Assembly: GCA_021014325.1 (NCBI GenBank)
Contig: JAJGQC010000675.1
Location: 1 to 64,000, forward strand
Direction: 5' to 3'
DNA from: Plazaster borealis
Lineage: Eukaryota; Echinodermata; Asteroidea; Forcipulatida; Labidiasteridae
DNA length: 64,000 nt
Part shown: positions 61,343 to 64,000 of the stretch, in pieces
Layout: each line of letters begins with the position of its first letter
Position numbering within the stretch: position 1 is the stretch's first letter
Made by a program: the position numbers and the translations under genes
The notes under the pieces: model-generated
The model's database searches: none
Told to the model about the DNA's origin: nothing
What the model saw: only the letters and a program-made list of their open reading frames with translations

Positions 61343-61386
61343 GTAAAGAAAGCAGAACTGGAATCCTCCATGAGCTTAAAAATGTT

Positions 61387-62740
61387 ACCGTAATTTTTGG
61401 ATTATAAGCCGCCCGGCGTATAAACCGCAATGCCCCAAAAAATAAAAAATAAGATTTAGGTGTCAGCGTATAAGCCGCCCGGCATATAAACCGCAGTCGC
61501 GAGCTCACACAGGAGAGAGGCCGTGCGTATTTGCGGTCCTTTGTGGTGATGTGCAGTGACTGGCGGGCGGCACATCAGTCATTGTACGTCGCCACAAAGT
61601 GCGAGTTGCGTCGCAATAAAGTCAAAATGTATTAAAGTTAACACCATTGATTGTTTTTGTAATGGTCTATTAGGATGGTCTACAGCAAGTGGGCATATTT
61701 CTTTTTTATTTGTATCATTATTGTGACAACTGCAGTGTTGTAGTTACCACGGTCGGCGCCGGTCGGTCCTGACCGGCCCCAGCTTTAAATGACCGGGGAT
61801 CGAATTAAAAGTTAACAAACTCCGACCGGCATAAATTTATATATTATAATTATTAAAATTTTCCTTGAAATAAGAGAAAAATAAAGAAAAAACTCATTGT
61901 AAACTCCTAATTATAGTGTGTATTTATTTCCCTTAAAACAATCAAAACAATTTTCTTTTCCAAAACCTGCTTACATGGGCCGCTTGAAGCTGTGTGAGTT
62001 GGCAGCGGCAGCACACACGAGTCGTATCAAAGTCTGCTCTAAAAAGCATGCACCCATCTCCGGCGTGCGTTTATTATTCAGAACGATGTCTGTACAAGCA
62101 TTTACTATGGCAGCCGGTACCCAGAAGTAAGCCATTTTGCAATGACGTTTAGCGTGGGATTTTTCTCTGTGTGGAAGGGCAACCCGACTATATTTCTTTT
62201 GCAGCTATCTCGTACCTCGCACTCACGATCGTGCCTTGTGATCGACCCCACTATATTGTGAGACATTACGGATTATATGATGGATCCGAGGATGACAATT
62301 ATTTTTAAAAGCCGCTGGACTAACATCATTTTGATGTTCAAAGTGTTCATAAATTCGGACAAAAAAACGGTCTTGTTGAACAGACAGATTTCCTTAAAAA
62401 ACTATGGAATAAAAAATGGGACTTTTTGTGACCCATTCATCTAGGAATAAAAACGAGGCAAGGCCTTGTAATGGCGGACAAGGTTGGTGGTGCATAAAAT
62501 GTTTTTTTAAAACAATTTTCAGAGTGAGTTTGGCGGTGTATGATTTTCCCTGTCTGTTTTGTATTTGTTTTTAGAATATTTTACAAATGATCTTTCTTAA
62601 AATAATAATGTACGCTGTTTTTTTTCTTTCTACAATATTAATATGTTGGCATATAAGCCGCCCGGCGCAAAAACCGCAGGAGTTCAAAAAAAGGTCAAAA
62701 TCAACGTATAAACCGCGGTTTATAATCCGAAAATTACGGT
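61387..62740. mobile_element. Inverted-repeat transposon of unknown superfamily, 1,354 bp
   Basis: Ends ACCGTAATTTTTGGATTATA and, inverted, ACCGTAATTTTCGGATTATA. AATGTT flanks both sides (61381-61386 and 62741-62746). Inside each end ATAAGCCGCCCGGC words recur as subterminal repeats (61405, 61470, 62655). No transposase frame. Confidence 0.85.
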
Positions 62741-62746
62741 AATGTT

Positions 62747-63065
62747 ATTATTATTATTATTGGTTTATAAAAATGCAAACATCGCAGCCCGAGAGCTGAA
62801 TTACCTTTAACAATAAAGAAGAAGTTCAACAGCAATAACAAACTTTAAAAGAAACTCAATTAAAAAACAGGAAGGTGTTTAAAAAGAAAACTGTTAAATT
62901 ATGTACATTAAAAACCAGCAGAAACCCATTAAAAAATCAACTATTGAGAAGTCTGGTGAAGGACAAGATGGGACTGTTTTTATGCCTCTTAGTTTGACAC
63001 TTAATTGGGCAACGTTTGTTTGCATTTCTGAGGTTTTGGGTTTTGAGGCGTTGTATGGTGAGCTA
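62747..63065. other. MDN1 intron, nothing recognised
   Basis: A short ATT run (62745-62760) and otherwise unassigned AT-rich sequence. Confidence 0.4.
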
Positions 63066-63466
63066 TATTCAGTTTGTGGTAACACCATGTATATAAATCT
63101 ACTTTGCTTTGTAGGTTTTCTTCTTTGAGAACTTGTCTTGCTGTTTATTCTACTGCCGCAGAGTAGATTTCGAATTTGACAATGACTAGAGCTGGCTAGT
63201 TGAAACGTTGAGACCAATTAGAACTCACTCCGCGGCAGTGAAGTTAAGTCCCCGATCCACTAAGCGAAAGTAGTAGTCCCGGCTGATTTCCTACCTTCTG
63301 CCCTCGGTTAGTAGTTAACAACCAGGACAGTTCTTTTCAGAACTAAGTAGTCTCCCGAATTCAAATCTACTCCGCGGCAGTAGAATAAAAAGCAAGACAA
63401 GTTCTCAAAGAACAAATCTACAAAGCAAAGTAGATACGTAGACATGGTGTTACTGCAAACTGAATA
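63066..63466. repeat. Long inverted repeat, about 110 bp arms
   Basis: Left arm 63066-63175 and right arm 63356-63466 pair over GAACTTGTCTTGCT, TTATTCTACTGCCGC and AACACCATGT, with few mismatches, around a 180 base loop. The loop holds GACAATGACTAGAGCTGGCT and TAGTTGAAACGTTGAGACC. Related to 19000-19470. Confidence 0.85.
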
Positions 63467-63810
63467 CACATTTCTGAGGTTATCGTTTCTAATGGGTGGA
63501 AGACAAGTGTCTGTATTTTCAGCGATTTACCAAATTTAAGAGAGACAGGTGACAAACCAAACTGGGAGTAAATTCCATTGAATGGCTTAGTATTACAGAA
63601 GTCCTTGGTTAAGATAATGCGGAGGACCTTTTGCTGTAATATCTCCAGACATTCCAACTGAGATTTGCTAAGACTGGAGAAGCAAACTGGACAAGTGTAT
63701 TCAAATGTAGGCCTAACATACATAAAATCATCATCAAGTCTTTGAATAGGAGTACAACAATGCTTGAGCTGACAAAGAAAAAAAAGCTTGCAGTTGAACA
63801 ATTTGCACAT
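63418..63810 (-). pseudogene. LINE reverse transcriptase fragment
   Basis: The minus-strand frame includes YVRPTFEYTCPVCFSSLSK and QLECLEILQQKVLRIIL, the thumb-region pattern (RPxLEYxxPVW, LExxQxxxxRII) of CR1/Jockey-like elements. The expected Trp is replaced. Frame open for 130 codons but lacking the catalytic part. It overlaps the right arm of the long hairpin. Confidence 0.7.
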
Positions 63811-63813
63811 CTG

Positions 63814-64000
63814 GGCCCAATTTCATGGCTCTGCTTACCGTAAGCTTATGGAAGCAGGGAATTTTGCGCTTTCGTCAAGTGTAATTCACAGGGTTAGTAA
63901 AGAAATTTTGCTTGTGCGCGTGCGTACTCAACGTTACTTGGTATTCTTTGTTTACACAGCTAGCAAAATTTGGCGCTTGCACAGTAAGCGGAGAATGGTG
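63814..64000. mobile_element. CWG-flanked MITE, long subtype, cut by window edge
   Basis: CTG at 63811-63813, then GGCCCAATTTCATGGCTCTG and CTTACCGTAAGC as at 59507 and 7006. About 50 more bases are expected beyond the window. Confidence 0.85.

Noticed and set aside
61918..62130. 70-codon frame inside the 1.35 kb element
   Set aside because: Too short, no transposase motif.
1..64000. CRISPR arrays, operons, prophage or plasmid features
   Set aside because: Spliced genes, SINEs and LINEs show a nuclear animal genome; no spaced identical repeats of CRISPR type were seen.

Overview
This is a eukaryotic, intron-rich window with about 40% GC unique sequence and very many short interspersed repeats. 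One giant gene dominates it: MDN1 (midasin, the Rea1-type dynein-like AAA+ ATPase of 60S ribosome assembly) on the + strand. I can place 49 exons from about 852 to 61342, roughly 9.6 kb of coding sequence or 3,190 codons. The gene enters from the left already past AAA2 and leaves on the right before the Asp/Glu-rich tail and the MIDAS domain, so both ends lie outside the window. The protein similarity, the nested TRIM gene and the repeat families (TTAA-flanked MITEs, tRNA-derived SINEs) suggest an echinoderm, most likely a sea star. That taxonomic call rests on recognition of repeats from memory and is not proved here.

Layout. 1-851: no secure exon. 852-7509: exons 1-6, end of AAA2 linker and AAA3, full of small frame-breaking indels. 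8097-13193: exons 7-12, AAA4. 14149-18281: exons 13-18, AAA5. 18754-23807: exons 19-25, AAA6. 23808-34369: a 10.6 kb intron with an intronless-ORF TRIM (RING, two B-boxes, coiled coil) gene on the opposite strand (26502-27614) and a 1.7 kb MULE-like transposon. 34370-61342: exons 26-49, the long helical linker. 61343-64000: intron with a 1.35 kb inverted-repeat element, a long hairpin and a LINE remnant. From exon 10 to exon 49 every exon junction phase closes and all introns are GT-AG; only two frameshifts interrupt that stretch (exon 14 and exon 37).

The introns form a record of nested transposition. Several elements can be delimited with their target duplications: a PIF/Harbinger-like element inside a MITE (5678-6694), a Harbinger-like MITE with an empty-site copy elsewhere in the window (19194-19347), a piggyBac-like element (47063-47940), Kolobok/piggyBac-like TTAA MITEs, a MULE-like element with 9 bp duplications (27878-29578), and a LINE fragment inside a TTAA MITE. 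There are three tRNA-derived SINE families and a MITE family flanked by CAG/CTG. No RNA gene, CRISPR or prokaryotic feature was found.

Midasin strips assembly factors from pre-60S particles in the nucleolus and nucleoplasm. The TRIM protein is a likely cytosolic E3 ubiquitin ligase with no evident functional link to midasin; its position is best explained as an intronic passenger gene.
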